Source: Phytoactinopolyspora halotolerans | Lineage (GTDB): Bacteria; Actinomycetota; Actinomycetes; Jiangellales; Jiangellaceae | Length of the DNA stretch: 64,000 nucleotides | Direction of reading: 5' to 3' | Assembly (NCBI RefSeq): GCF_010550675.1 | Contig: NZ_JAAGOA010000010.1 | Location: 167,587-231,586 of the forward strand | Program-made: the position numbers and the translations under genes | Shown: piece by piece, positions 18,682-27,757 of the stretch | Layout: every line of letters starts with the position of its first letter | Numbering within the stretch: the stretch's first letter is position 1 | Notes under the pieces: generated by a model | What the model was told of the DNA's origin: nothing | What the model saw: the letters and a program-made list of their open reading frames with translations, nothing else | The model's database searches: none

Positions 18682-18743
18682 ACGGCATACGTATGAGCAC
18701 ACGGAGAGGATAACATCCATCCGTCCGCTAGTACGTACGAGCG
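18682..18743 (-). promoter_or_regulatory. Pair of LacI-type operator candidates upstream of LacI-2
   Basis: GCATACGTATGAGCA lies at 18685-18699, and the near-perfect 18-bp palindrome CGCTAGTACGTACGAGCG at 18726-18743 has one mismatched pair. Centres are 44 bp apart. TACGTATGAGCA is identical to the site at 2625-2636 in front of FAD copy 1. Confidence 0.7.
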
Positions 18744-18843
18744 CACCTGAGACATCCTGCCGACCTAGGACGCCCGTGCCCCGACCGACGACCTGCGCGC
18801 CCGCCGACCTCGTCCGTCTGTGCGGGCGGTTGCGCACGCGCGG

Positions 18844-19110
18844 TCAGCTGTCGTCGTCGCCACCTGGGCGCATCTTCTCCCATTTCTTCTTGCACTCCGG
18901 GCAGACCGGGTACTTCTCAGGGTCTCGGCTCGGCACCCACACCTTGCCGCACAGCGCGATCACCGGCGTACCGTTGATCATGGCATCGGTCAGTTTGTGC
19001 TTCGGCACGTAGTGGGAGAACCGATCGCGTTCGCCGTCACCATCACCAGGTTGGGTTCCGGTATCCGGTCGCTCGATGGTCTCGGTGCCCGGGCTGAACT
19101 GCGTAGTCAC
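18844..19110 (-). CDS. DUF3039 family protein
   Basis: A small protein of 88 residues. I use GTG at 19110 (residues VTTQFSPGTE), which matches the compact size of DUF3039 members; an ATG at 19182 would add 24 residues lying in the promoter region. The C-terminal half has LCGKVWVPSRDPEKYPVCPEC followed by KKKW, a Cys arrangement that suggests a zinc-ribbon. It is divergent from an MFS transporter and near a DEAD/DEAH helicase. In my experience DUF3039 and this helicase are neighbours in many actinobacteria. Function is unknown. Confidence 0.85.
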   Translation of the reverse strand: MTTQFSPGTETIERPDTGTQPGDGDGERDRFSHYVPKHKLTDAMINGTPVIALCGKVWVPSRDPEKYPVCPECKKKWEKMRPGGDDDS

Positions 19111-19184
19111 AATCCCCAGTCTACGGATCGAGACAACTGCTGATCGACTGGAGTTGAGGACATGAGTGTCTCTACTATTCACTC

Positions 19185-20630
19185 ATGACACGGACGTCCG
19201 GACAGCCCATGAGTCCGGGCATCCTCAGTCCGGCACACCGGTCGCTCACCGTCGGCATCGTCGCCACCATCGCGTTCATCGCGTTCGAGGCGATGGCGGT
19301 CGCGACGGCGATGCCCACGGCGGTTCCCGAGTTGGACGGCGTCAAGTACTACGCTTTCGCGTTCTCCGGGTTCTTCACCACCAGTCTGCTCGGCATGGTC
19401 GTCTCCGGTGAGCTATGCGATCGCCGCGGACCGTTGCTGCCCAGCGTGGTCGGGGGCGTGACGTTCAGCGTCGGGCTGATCATCGCGGGGACCGCCCAGT
19501 CGATGTGGCCGTTCGTCGCGGGCCGTGCCGCCCAGGGACTCGGCGGAGGCCTCGTGATCGTCGCACTCTACGTGGTGGTCGGACGCTCGTACGACGAGTC
19601 GCTGCGCCCGCGGATCTTCGCCGCCATCTCCGCGGCCTGGGTGGTGCCCTCGATCGTCGGACCCCTCATCTCCGGGCTGCTCAGCGACCACGCATCATGG
19701 CGCTGGGTGTTCCTCGGCCTGGCGCCGTTCGTGGTGATCCCGATGGTGCTGATCCTGCCCTCGGTGCGGGCCGTAGACGGACCGCCACCGTCCGGACCGG
19801 TGGTGCGGCGCCGGCGGATGCCGCTGGCCGTCGCCACCGCCACCGGCATGGGGCTGCTGCAGTACGCCGGCAGCCGGGCGGATCTCGCCGCGGTCGGATT
19901 CTGCGTGATCGCGGCCGCATTGCTGGTGCCGAGTGTCCCCAGGCTGCTGCCACCGGGCACGTTGCGGATCCGCCGCGGCCTGCCGACCGTCGTGCTCATG
20001 CGGGGCATCCTCGCCGGCGCCTTCTTCGGCGCGGAGGCGTTCCTGCCGCTTATGCTCGTCGCCGAGCGCGGGCTGTCGTCCACCCTCGCCGGGCTTTCGC
20101 TCACCGGAGGGGCGCTGGGATGGGCGGCCGGCTCGTGGTATCAGGGCCGTCCGCGCACGGTCATCCCGCGGCACATGCTCGTGCAGGCAGGAAGCGCCGT
20201 CGTCGCCACCGCCGTGGCGCTGCTCATGCTAGTGCTGCTCCCGGCGGTCCCAGCGATCGTCGCGGCGGTGATCTGGAGCTTCGGAGCGATCGGCATGGGG
20301 ATGGCGATGTCCAGCATCAGCGTCCTGCTGTTCGAACTCTCCCCGGTCGAGGAGCATGGGTCCAACTCGGCGGCGATGCAGCTGTCCGACGCTCTCTTCT
20401 CCATCGCCTTCGTCGGCCTGGCCGGGGTCATCTTCGGTTCCGGTCACGGGACCGAGACCGCCTCCGACGTCTCCGTCCCCACCTGGATCTACATCGTGAT
20501 CCTGGTGGTCATGTCCGCTCTGGCGGTGTTCGGCGCCTGGGCCGCCGGCCGGATACGCCCGGACCGTGAGGGTGCGCGAGTCCCTGAGTCCAGCTCACGC
20601 GGGAACCGCTCCGGGCCGCGCCAAGCGTGA
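19185..20630 (+). CDS. Major facilitator superfamily transporter
   Basis: A 481-residue membrane protein with about 12-14 hydrophobic segments. The first helix is SLTVGIVATIAFIAFEAMAV, and the loop 2-3 motif GELCDRRGP is the MFS signature. The distribution resembles drug/proton antiporters. The substrate cannot be told. Start ATG at 19185 is taken; an in-frame ATG at 19209 also precedes the first helix. It is divergent from DUF3039, and the shared 74-bp gap must hold both promoters. Confidence 0.9.
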   Translation: MTRTSGQPMSPGILSPAHRSLTVGIVATIAFIAFEAMAVATAMPTAVPELDGVKYYAFAFSGFFTTSLLGMVVSGELCDRRGPLLPSVVGGVTFSVGLIIAGTAQSMWPFVAGRAAQGLGGGLVIVALYVVVGRSYDESLRPRIFAAISAAWVVPSIVGPLISGLLSDHASWRWVFLGLAPFVVIPMVLILPSVRAVDGPPPSGPVVRRRRMPLAVATATGMGLLQYAGSRADLAAVGFCVIAAALLVPSVPRLLPPGTLRIRRGLPTVVLMRGILAGAFFGAEAFLPLMLVAERGLSSTLAGLSLTGGALGWAAGSWYQGRPRTVIPRHMLVQAGSAVVATAVALLMLVLLPAVPAIVAAVIWSFGAIGMGMAMSSISVLLFELSPVEEHGSNSAAMQLSDALFSIAFVGLAGVIFGSGHGTETASDVSVPTWIYIVILVVMSALAVFGAWAAGRIRPDREGARVPESSSRGNRSGPRQA

Positions 20631-20814
20631 CGTCCTCTGACCGAAGTCGGACCTCGCCGGCGGCGTGCCCGGTGCTCGGTATTGCTCGACGGTCCGCACG
20701 CATGTCGGTTCGTGACCTGTCGGGGTGGGCGGCTATCGTCGTGAACGAGCCCGGTTCGCTGATGCAGCGGGTCGGGCGTTGCTGTGCCCGGTCGTAGACC
20801 AGACGAGGAGATCT

Positions 20815-22635
20815 GTGAGCACCTCCGCCGCTGAGCACCTGCCACCCTTGTACCCGGCGCGAGCGCCGTGGGGAACAGCAGGCAAGCTGCGGGCGTGGCA
20901 GCAGGCCGCCCTCTCCGACTACCTGGAGCGAGACCCGAAGGACTACTTGGCGGTCGCCACGCCCGGCGCCGGAAAGACCACCTTCGCCCTGCGGGTCGCG
21001 GCCGAGCTCCTCGCCAAGCGGGTGGTGCACCAGCTCACCATCGTCGCGCCCACCGAACACCTGAAGCGGCAGTGGGCCGATGCGGCGGACAAGGTCGGCA
21101 TCACCGTCGATCCGGCGTTCTCCGGCCGCAAGGGCCGGACCAGCCGGGACTACACCGGGGTCGCGGTCACCTATGCCGGCGTCGCGGCCCATCCCATGCT
21201 GCACCGCGCTCGCTGCGAGAACCGTCGCACGCTGGTGATCCTCGACGAGGTGCACCACGCGGGTGACTCCTTGTCCTGGGGCGATGCCGTGCGGGAGGCC
21301 TTCGATCCGGCCGCCCGCCGGCTCGCGCTGACCGGCACGCCGTTCCGCTCGGACATCAACCCGATCCCGTTCGTCACCTACATCCCGGAAGCGGACGGGC
21401 TACAGCGCAGCGCCGCCGATTACAGCTACGGCTACGCCGACGCGTTGCAGGACGGAGTCGTGCGACCGGTCCTGTTCATGGCCTACTCCGGTGAGATGCG
21501 CTGGCGCACCCGGGCCGGTGACGAGGTGGCCGCCCGGCTCGGCGAGCCGCTCACCAAGGATATGGTCGCCCAGGCCTGGCGGACCGCGCTGGATCCGGAG
21601 GGTGAGTGGATTCCCTCTGTCCTGCGCGCCGCCGACACCCGGCTCACCGAGGTGCGCCGGCACGTGTCGGACGCGGGTGGTCTCGTGATCGCCACCGACC
21701 AGGAGAAGGCCCGCGCCTACGCGAAGCTGCTCGCGCGCATCAGCGGCGAGCGTCCCACCGTGGTCGTGTCGGACGAGCCGAAAGCGTCGAAGAAGATCGC
21801 CGAGTTCAGCGAGAGCCAGGACCGCTGGATGGTGGCGGTCCGGATGGTCTCCGAAGGCGTCGACGTGCCGCGGCTCGCCGTCGGCGTCTACGCCACCGCG
21901 ACGCAGACCCCACTGTTCTTCGCCCAAGCGGTCGGGCGCTTCGTCCGCGCCCGCAAGCGCGGCGAGACCGCCTCGATCTTCCTGCCGACGGTGCCGACGT
22001 TGCTGTCCTATGCGGGCGAGATGGAGGCCTCGCGGGACCACATCCTCGGCAAGACCTCCTCCCCCGACGACGATCCGCTCGCCGCCGAGGAAGAGCTGAT
22101 CGCCGCCGCCCAGCGAGAGGAGAACACCCCCGACGAGCTGGTGCCGTTCGAGGCACTCGGTTCGGACGCCGCTTTCGACCGGGTCCTCTACGACGGCGGC
22201 GAGTTCGGCACCCAGGCCCAGGCCGGTTCCGCCGAGGAAGCGGACTACCTTGGCATCCCGGGCCTACTCGAGCCCGACCAGGTGGCCGCGCTGCTGCGGC
22301 GACGGCAGGCCGAACAGCAGGCGACGGCCAGAGCGCGCGGTGACGGCGACCCCACCGACGACACCGCCGGATCCAGTGCATCCCGCAACGGCTCAGAGGG
22401 GGGAGCCGACGGTGGCCGCACCGTCCCCGAACATGAACGCATCTCTATGCTGCGCCGTGAGCTCAACGGTCTGGTCGGCGCCTGGCATCACCGCACCGGG
22501 AAGCCGCACGGCGTGATCCACACCGAGCTGCGCAAGGCCTGCGGCGGACCGCCCGCCGCGCTGGCCACGGCGGAGGAGATCCAGAACCGCATCGACACGA
22601 TCCGAACGTGGGCATCCACCCGGCAGCAGGACTGA
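20815..22635 (+). CDS. DEAD/DEAH-box helicase
   Basis: A 606-residue superfamily 2 helicase. Motif I is ATPGAGKTTFAL, motif II is LDEVHHAGD, motif III is LTGTPFRSD, and motif VI reads QAVGRFVRARKRG. A charged C-terminal tail ends with a helical segment after residue 540. GTG at 20815 has GAGGAG 4 nt upstream and is preferred over an ATG at 20725 that lacks a ribosome site. It converges on LacI-3 with only 9 bp between stops. It is a conserved actinobacterial gene with an unassigned nucleic-acid remodelling role. Confidence 0.9.
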   Translation: MSTSAAEHLPPLYPARAPWGTAGKLRAWQQAALSDYLERDPKDYLAVATPGAGKTTFALRVAAELLAKRVVHQLTIVAPTEHLKRQWADAADKVGITVDPAFSGRKGRTSRDYTGVAVTYAGVAAHPMLHRARCENRRTLVILDEVHHAGDSLSWGDAVREAFDPAARRLALTGTPFRSDINPIPFVTYIPEADGLQRSAADYSYGYADALQDGVVRPVLFMAYSGEMRWRTRAGDEVAARLGEPLTKDMVAQAWRTALDPEGEWIPSVLRAADTRLTEVRRHVSDAGGLVIATDQEKARAYAKLLARISGERPTVVVSDEPKASKKIAEFSESQDRWMVAVRMVSEGVDVPRLAVGVYATATQTPLFFAQAVGRFVRARKRGETASIFLPTVPTLLSYAGEMEASRDHILGKTSSPDDDPLAAEEELIAAAQREENTPDELVPFEALGSDAAFDRVLYDGGEFGTQAQAGSAEEADYLGIPGLLEPDQVAALLRRRQAEQQATARARGDGDPTDDTAGSSASRNGSEGGADGGRTVPEHERISMLRRELNGLVGAWHHRTGKPHGVIHTELRKACGGPPAALATAEEIQNRIDTIRTWASTRQQD

Positions 22636-22644
22636 GGCTTCGGA

Positions 22645-23646
22645 TCAACCGCCGGCGGTGCTCTCGCGGACCTGAACGGTGAACGGCACCTCGACGTCCG
22701 TCGCCGGCGCGTCCGGATCGGCCAGCCGCCGCACGATGAGCCGGACCGCTTCGGCCGCGAGGAACGGGATGTCCGGCGACACCGTGGTCAGTGTCGGCGA
22801 GGAGTACCGGCCGTCCTCGATGTCGTCGAAGCCGGCGACGGCGATGTCCTCCGGCACGCGCACCCCCCGCTCACGCAGGACCCGCAGCGCCCCCAGGGCG
22901 ATCAGGTCGTTGAAGCAGAAGACCGCGTCGATGTCGGTTCCGCTGTCGAGCAGCGCCGCCATCGCGCTCGCCCCGCCGGCGCGGTCGTACCCGATCTTGG
23001 ACACCGTCAGAGCGGGGTCGACGTCGATTCCCGCGGCGGTCAACGCCTGCCGGTAGCCGCGCGCACGTAAGCCACCGGTCACCGAACCACGCTCGGCACC
23101 GATCGCCGCAATCCGCTGGCGGCCGATGTCGAGCAGGTGTTGCGTCACCTCACGGGCGGCGCGGACGTTGTCGACGGCGATGTGGTCGCAGCCGGCCGGA
23201 TGTGCCCGTTCCCCGAGCAGCACCATCGGCGTGGCGTCCAGCCGAGCGGCGACATCCCTCGCCGGCGTCGCCATCGGACTGAAGACGATCCCGTCGATGA
23301 GCGTCGAAGCGAGCCCCTCGAGCGCGATCCGCTCGCCGTCCCGCTCGCCGAACGTCTCCTCGATCAGGACGACGAGCCCCTCCCGCTTCGCCGCCGCACC
23401 GATCTCCGAGGCGAGGACGGCGAAGTACGGCGAACGCAGCTCGGGCAGGGCGATGGCGAGGAACCCGGACCGTCCGTGCCGCAGGCTCCGCGCGGTCACG
23501 TTCGGGCGGTATCGAAGCTCGGCGATCGCCTGCAGCACCTTCTGCCGGGTCTTCTCGGTGACATTGGGATGGTTGTTGATGACGTTGGAGACGGTCTTGA
23601 AGGACACGCCGGCGCGGTCGGCCACGTCCTTCAACCGCGCGCCCAC
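22645..23646 (-). CDS. LacI-family transcriptional regulator (LacI-3) of the arabinan locus
   Basis: A 333-residue regulator. Helix-turn-helix: LKDVADRAGVSFKTVSNVIN; hinge RPNVTARSLRHG; sensor domain ending in TVQVRESTAGG. I use GTG at 23646, which begins right at the helix-turn-helix and has GGGAGGGAGC a few bases upstream; an earlier start at 23718 adds an atypical 24-residue extension. It is divergent from the GH51 gene, and inverted 10-bp sites lie in the gap at 23763-23815. By position it should control the arabinofuranosidase/ABC/GH43 genes in response to arabinose or arabino-oligosaccharides. Confidence 0.93.
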   Translation of the reverse strand: MGARLKDVADRAGVSFKTVSNVINNHPNVTEKTRQKVLQAIAELRYRPNVTARSLRHGRSGFLAIALPELRSPYFAVLASEIGAAAKREGLVVLIEETFGERDGERIALEGLASTLIDGIVFSPMATPARDVAARLDATPMVLLGERAHPAGCDHIAVDNVRAAREVTQHLLDIGRQRIAAIGAERGSVTGGLRARGYRQALTAAGIDVDPALTVSKIGYDRAGGASAMAALLDSGTDIDAVFCFNDLIALGALRVLRERGVRVPEDIAVAGFDDIEDGRYSSPTLTTVSPDIPFLAAEAVRLIVRRLADPDAPATDVEVPFTVQVRESTAGG

Positions 23647-23762
23647 ATCCGCTCCCTCCCACGTCGATGCCCTTGCCCGTGTGAGTCTAGTGCTCCGCGA
23701 ACCGCACCATCGGCTCACGCCCGGCCACCGGCGGCAGATGGCAACAATCTCGCAACCGTGTC

Positions 23763-23815
23763 TTTACAACGGAGGAATAGCGGTGAAAGATGAGCGGACG
23801 GTTATCCGTTGTAAA
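23763..23815. promoter_or_regulatory. Operator candidates between LacI-3 and GH51
   Basis: TTTACAACGG at 23763-23772 and its exact reverse complement CCGTTGTAAA at 23806-23815 lie 43 bp apart, centre to centre. The second extends to CCGTTGTAAACGG, a 13-bp palindrome. This is the spacing seen at the other LacI promoters in the window. The sites flank GGAGGA and GTG at 23771-23785. Confidence 0.6.
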
Positions 23816-23833
23816 CGGCGAAACGAGGTATGC

Positions 23834-25354
23834 GTGTACGAGATCACGGTCGCCCTGGACCCGGCATTCACCGTCGGCCCGGTGGATCCCCGCCTCTTCG
23901 GGAGCTTCGTCGAGCACATGGGCCGGTGTGTCTACGGCGGCATCTTCGAACCGGACCACCCGACCGCCGACGAGCACGGGTTCCGCAAGGATGTGGCCGC
24001 GCTCGTCGCCGAGCTGGGCACCACCGTCATCCGATACCCCGGCGGCAACTTCGTCTCCGGGTACCGATGGGAGGACGGTGTCGGCCCAGTCGAGAACCGG
24101 CCGCGACGGCTCGACCTGGCGTGGCGGTCGATCGAACCCAACACCGTGGGCGTGGACGAGTTCACCCGCTGGGCCCGGGGCGTGGGCATCGACCCGATCA
24201 TGGCGGTCAATCTCGGCACCCGTGGCGTGCGCGCCGCCGTGGACCTGCTCGAGTACTGCAATCTGCCGGCCGGCAGCACCGCCATGGCCGACTGGCGGGC
24301 ACGCAACGGCCGGCCCGAGCCGCATGCCGTCCGCACCTGGTGCCTGGGCAACGAACTCGACGGCCCCTGGCAGATCGGGCACAAGACCGCCGACGAGTAC
24401 GGCCGCCTAGCTGCCGAGACGGCCAGGGCGATGCGCCGCGCCGATCCGGACATCGAGCTGGTCGCCTGTGGAAGCTCCAACAGCGGGATGCCGACGTTCG
24501 GCAGCTGGGAGCGGACCGTGCTTGAACACACCTATGACCTGGTGGACCACATCTCGCTGCACGCCTACTACGAACCGATCGACGGCGACGTGGACAGCTT
24601 CCTCGCCTCGTCGGAGAACATGCGCTCGATGATCGACGCCGTCACCGCGACCGCCGATCACGTGGCGGCGACCACCCGCAGCCGCAAACGCCTCACCGTC
24701 TCGTTCGACGAGTGGAACGTCTGGTATCAGAACCGGTTCCCCGGCGAGGACGGGCTGGAGGTCCGCGACGGCGGGCCGCTGATCGAGGACACCTTCGACG
24801 TCGCGGACGCCGTCGTCGTCGGTGATCTGCTGATGGCGCTGCTGGACAAGTGCGACCGGGTCGCCATCGCCTGCCAGGCCCAACTGGTCAACGTGATCGG
24901 ACTGATCCGGACCGAGCCGGGCGGATCGGCCTGGCGGCAGACGACCTTCCACCCGTTCGCGCTGACCGCCCGGCACGCCCGCGGAACCACGCTGCGGACC
25001 GCGGTCAGCACGCCCGCACTCGCCACCGCCCGGCACGGCGACGTGCCCGCCGCCCGAGTCACCGCCGTGCACGACGCCGAATCCGGCGAACTGGTGCTGC
25101 TCGCCACCAACCGGCACCGCACCGATCCGGCACGCCTCAACGCGTCACTCGCGTCCTTCGGCGTCACGGATGACGCGCTGATCGAGCACGTCACCATCGC
25201 CGACGCCGACCCGCACGCCACCAACACCGCCGAGCACCCGGACCGCATCCACCCGCGGCCGGTCTCCGGCACCGAGATCGCCGACGGCCGCCTGACCGCG
25301 ACGCTCGCGCCGCTGTCCTGGCACCTGATCCGCATCCGCACCGCACAACAGTGA
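23834..25354 (+). CDS. Alpha-L-arabinofuranosidase, glycoside hydrolase family 51
   Basis: A retaining arabinofuranosidase of 506 residues, cytoplasmic. It starts with the family signature LDPAFTVGPVDPRLFGSFVEHMGRC (split here only by my quotation: LDPAF, then PRLFGSFVEHMGR). The acid/base is in CLGNELDGPW (E174) and the nucleophile in SFDEWNVWY (E293). A C-terminal beta-sandwich ends with LAPLSWHLIRI. GTG at 23834 fits the family N-terminus, but GTG at 23783 has a stronger GGAGGA site and would add 17 residues over an operator candidate, so the start is uncertain. It removes arabinose from oligomers imported by the ABC system that follows at 57 bp. Confidence 0.95.
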   Translation: MYEITVALDPAFTVGPVDPRLFGSFVEHMGRCVYGGIFEPDHPTADEHGFRKDVAALVAELGTTVIRYPGGNFVSGYRWEDGVGPVENRPRRLDLAWRSIEPNTVGVDEFTRWARGVGIDPIMAVNLGTRGVRAAVDLLEYCNLPAGSTAMADWRARNGRPEPHAVRTWCLGNELDGPWQIGHKTADEYGRLAAETARAMRRADPDIELVACGSSNSGMPTFGSWERTVLEHTYDLVDHISLHAYYEPIDGDVDSFLASSENMRSMIDAVTATADHVAATTRSRKRLTVSFDEWNVWYQNRFPGEDGLEVRDGGPLIEDTFDVADAVVVGDLLMALLDKCDRVAIACQAQLVNVIGLIRTEPGGSAWRQTTFHPFALTARHARGTTLRTAVSTPALATARHGDVPAARVTAVHDAESGELVLLATNRHRTDPARLNASLASFGVTDDALIEHVTIADADPHATNTAEHPDRIHPRPVSGTEIADGRLTATLAPLSWHLIRIRTAQQ

Positions 25355-25411
25355 GCCACCACCACGTCGCACAACAGTGATCCGCTTCCCAACGTCTGTG
25401 AAGGAGCTGCT

Positions 25412-26764
25412 GTGAACCACCACCGTCCATCCCTGTCCCATCCGCTCTCCCGCCGCCGTTTCCTCTCCGCAACCGGAGCGCTGGGCGCCGGGGCGTTCCT
25501 CAGTGCCTGCGGAGGCGGGTCCGCCTCCCCCGACTCCGAACCGGCGGGGGCGGACACCCCCGCCTCGGACACCTACGACGGACCCAACGTCGAGCTCGAG
25601 TTCTGGAACGGGTTCACCGGCGGCGACGGCCCGTTCATGCAAGACCTCGTCGACACGTTCAACTCCGAACACGACAACATCGCCGTCAAGATGACCGTGA
25701 TGGAGTGGGCCGACTACTACTCCAAACTCCCCGCCGCGGTCTCCTCCGGCCGCGGACCCGATGTCGGGATCATGCACATCGACTCGCTGCCCACCAACGC
25801 CGCACGCGGCGTCATCATGCCGCTCGACGACGTCGCCGCCGCACTCAACCTGCAGGCCTCCGACTTCGCCGACGCGGTGTGGAGCGCCGGCGAGTACGAC
25901 GGGCAGCGCTACGGCATCCCGCTCGACGTCCACCCGCTCGGTTTCTACTACAACAAGACCGTCATGGAGGAAGCCGGGCTGGACCCGGACAACCCGCCGA
26001 TGGACCGCGACTCGTACGAAGCGGCCCTGGAGCAATTGAAGTCGGCCGGCATCAAGGGACATTGGATGTCGCCGCACCCGTTCACCGGGAGCATGACGCT
26101 GCAGTCGCTGATCTGGCAGTTCGGCGGCAGCCTGTTCAACGACGACGGCACCGAGGTCACTTGGCATGAGGATCCCGGCGTCCAGGCGCTGACCTGGATG
26201 GTGGACGCGATCCACAACGACTACAGCCCGACCGATGTCGGGCAGGACGCGGATGCCATCGCGCTGCAGAACGGCCAGGCGGCGTTCAACTGGAACGGCA
26301 TCTGGCACATCAACTCCCTCAAGGAGGTCTCCGGGCTGGAGTGGGGCGTGGCGCCGCTGCCGAACATCGGCGGCACGCAGGCCGCTTGGGCCGGTTCGCA
26401 CAACTTTGTCCTCACCAAGCCTCGTCGTCCGGATGAGAACAAGCTGAACGCGGCTCGCGTCTTCGTCAACTGGGTGAGCAAGCAGTCCCTGGCCTGGGCG
26501 GAGGGTGGGCAGGTTCCGGCCCGTACCTCGGTTCGCGAGTCGGAGGACTTTCAGGCGCTCACCGAGCAGGCCGCCTTCGCCGAGCAGGTCGAGTACCTGC
26601 ATTTCCCGCCCGCCGTCCCGGGCATTTCAGATGCGTTCGCCGACTTCGATCAGGCGCTCAACGAGGCGGTGCTACTCACCAAGGAGCCGGCGCAGGCGCT
26701 GGAACAGGCCGCGCAGCGCGCCGCCAAGAAGCTTGAAGAGAACCGCGACAAGTACAGCGGGTAG
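25412..26764 (+). CDS. Carbohydrate ABC transporter substrate-binding lipoprotein
   Basis: A 450-residue SBP_bac_1 (family 1, MalE/UgpB-like) protein. GTG at 25412 has AAGGAG about 6 nt upstream. The signal carries a twin-arginine motif, SRRRFLSATG, and lipobox LSAC, so it is a Tat-exported lipoprotein. The body begins with VELEFWNGFTGGDGPFM, the usual first strand and helix of sugar-binding members. It sits between GH51 and two permeases. The likely ligands are arabino- or arabinoxylo-oligosaccharides, by context. Confidence 0.94.
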   Translation: MNHHRPSLSHPLSRRRFLSATGALGAGAFLSACGGGSASPDSEPAGADTPASDTYDGPNVELEFWNGFTGGDGPFMQDLVDTFNSEHDNIAVKMTVMEWADYYSKLPAAVSSGRGPDVGIMHIDSLPTNAARGVIMPLDDVAAALNLQASDFADAVWSAGEYDGQRYGIPLDVHPLGFYYNKTVMEEAGLDPDNPPMDRDSYEAALEQLKSAGIKGHWMSPHPFTGSMTLQSLIWQFGGSLFNDDGTEVTWHEDPGVQALTWMVDAIHNDYSPTDVGQDADAIALQNGQAAFNWNGIWHINSLKEVSGLEWGVAPLPNIGGTQAAWAGSHNFVLTKPRRPDENKLNAARVFVNWVSKQSLAWAEGGQVPARTSVRESEDFQALTEQAAFAEQVEYLHFPPAVPGISDAFADFDQALNEAVLLTKEPAQALEQAAQRAAKKLEENRDKYSG

Positions 26765-26770
26765 GCGACC

Positions 26771-27757
26771 ATGGCCAGCACAGCCCTGTCACCGCGACGG
26801 ACGAGACGAGGGCGGGCCGGCGACGGTGCCCGTCGGCCCATCCGCCGGCACGCGCCGTGGACGCCGTACGCGTTCATGGCGCCGTTCCTGATCATCTTCG
26901 TCACGTTCGTCGCCGCGCCCGCCGTCTTCGGCGTCTGGATGAGCCTGCACGACTGGGACTACATGCTCCCGGAGAAGCCGTTCGTCGGGTTTGACAATTA
27001 CCTGAATCTGTTCGATCCGGCGTCGGCGGCGTTCGAGATGTTCTGGAACGGCATCCAGGCCACCGCCGTATTCACCGTCGCCAGCGTGCCGTTGCTGGTG
27101 GCCATCCCGCTGGGCCTGGCGGTGCTGCTCAATCGGCGATTCGCCGGCCGGACGTTCTTCCGGGCCGTTTTCTTCATGCCGTACGTGCTCGGCGTCGCCG
27201 TCGTCGGCTTGCTGTTCCGGTTCATCCTCGACCCGAACATCGGCGTGATCAACGCCGCCATCGACGCCGTCGGCCTCGATTCGGTCCTGAACGCCGTCGG
27301 GATCGGCACACCGATCCCCTGGATCACCGCTCAGCCCTGGGCGTGGATCAGCCTCGTGGTGATGACCGTCTGGTGGACGCTGGGCTTCAACACCATCATC
27401 TACCTGGCCGGACTGCAGGACATCCCATCCGAGCTGTACGACGCGGCGAAGGTGGACGGCGCATCCCGGTGGCAGCAGTTCCGCTACGTCACGCTGCCGG
27501 GCCTGCGTGCGGTGCTGCTGTTCGTCGTGGTCATCACCGTCCTCGCGTCGGCCAACATGTTCGGCCAATCGGTGCTGGTCACCGGTGGCGGACCGGGCGA
27601 CTCGACGCGGACCGCGCTGATGGTGATCCTCGGTGAAGGCCTGGAGTCGTTCCGGATGGGGTCGGCGGCGGCGATGTCCTACCTGCTCGCCGTCTTCCTG
27701 GGGATCGTCTCGATCGTCAACGTGCTGGCCGTCCGCGGAAGGAGGCAGTCCACATGA
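26771..27757 (+). CDS. Carbohydrate ABC transporter permease, MalF/UgpA type
   Basis: A 328-residue inner-membrane protein. A basic N-terminus precedes APFLIIFVTFVAAPAVFGVW, and the EAA loop is YDAAKVDGASRWQQFRYVTLP. About six helices are visible. It begins 6 bp after the binding-protein stop, and its last codons overlap the next permease start (ATGA). No ATPase gene is present in the locus. Actinobacterial sugar importers often share a genome-encoded MsiK-type ATPase, which I assume here. Confidence 0.95.
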   Translation: MASTALSPRRTRRGRAGDGARRPIRRHAPWTPYAFMAPFLIIFVTFVAAPAVFGVWMSLHDWDYMLPEKPFVGFDNYLNLFDPASAAFEMFWNGIQATAVFTVASVPLLVAIPLGLAVLLNRRFAGRTFFRAVFFMPYVLGVAVVGLLFRFILDPNIGVINAAIDAVGLDSVLNAVGIGTPIPWITAQPWAWISLVVMTVWWTLGFNTIIYLAGLQDIPSELYDAAKVDGASRWQQFRYVTLPGLRAVLLFVVVITVLASANMFGQSVLVTGGGPGDSTRTALMVILGEGLESFRMGSAAAMSYLLAVFLGIVSIVNVLAVRGRRQST

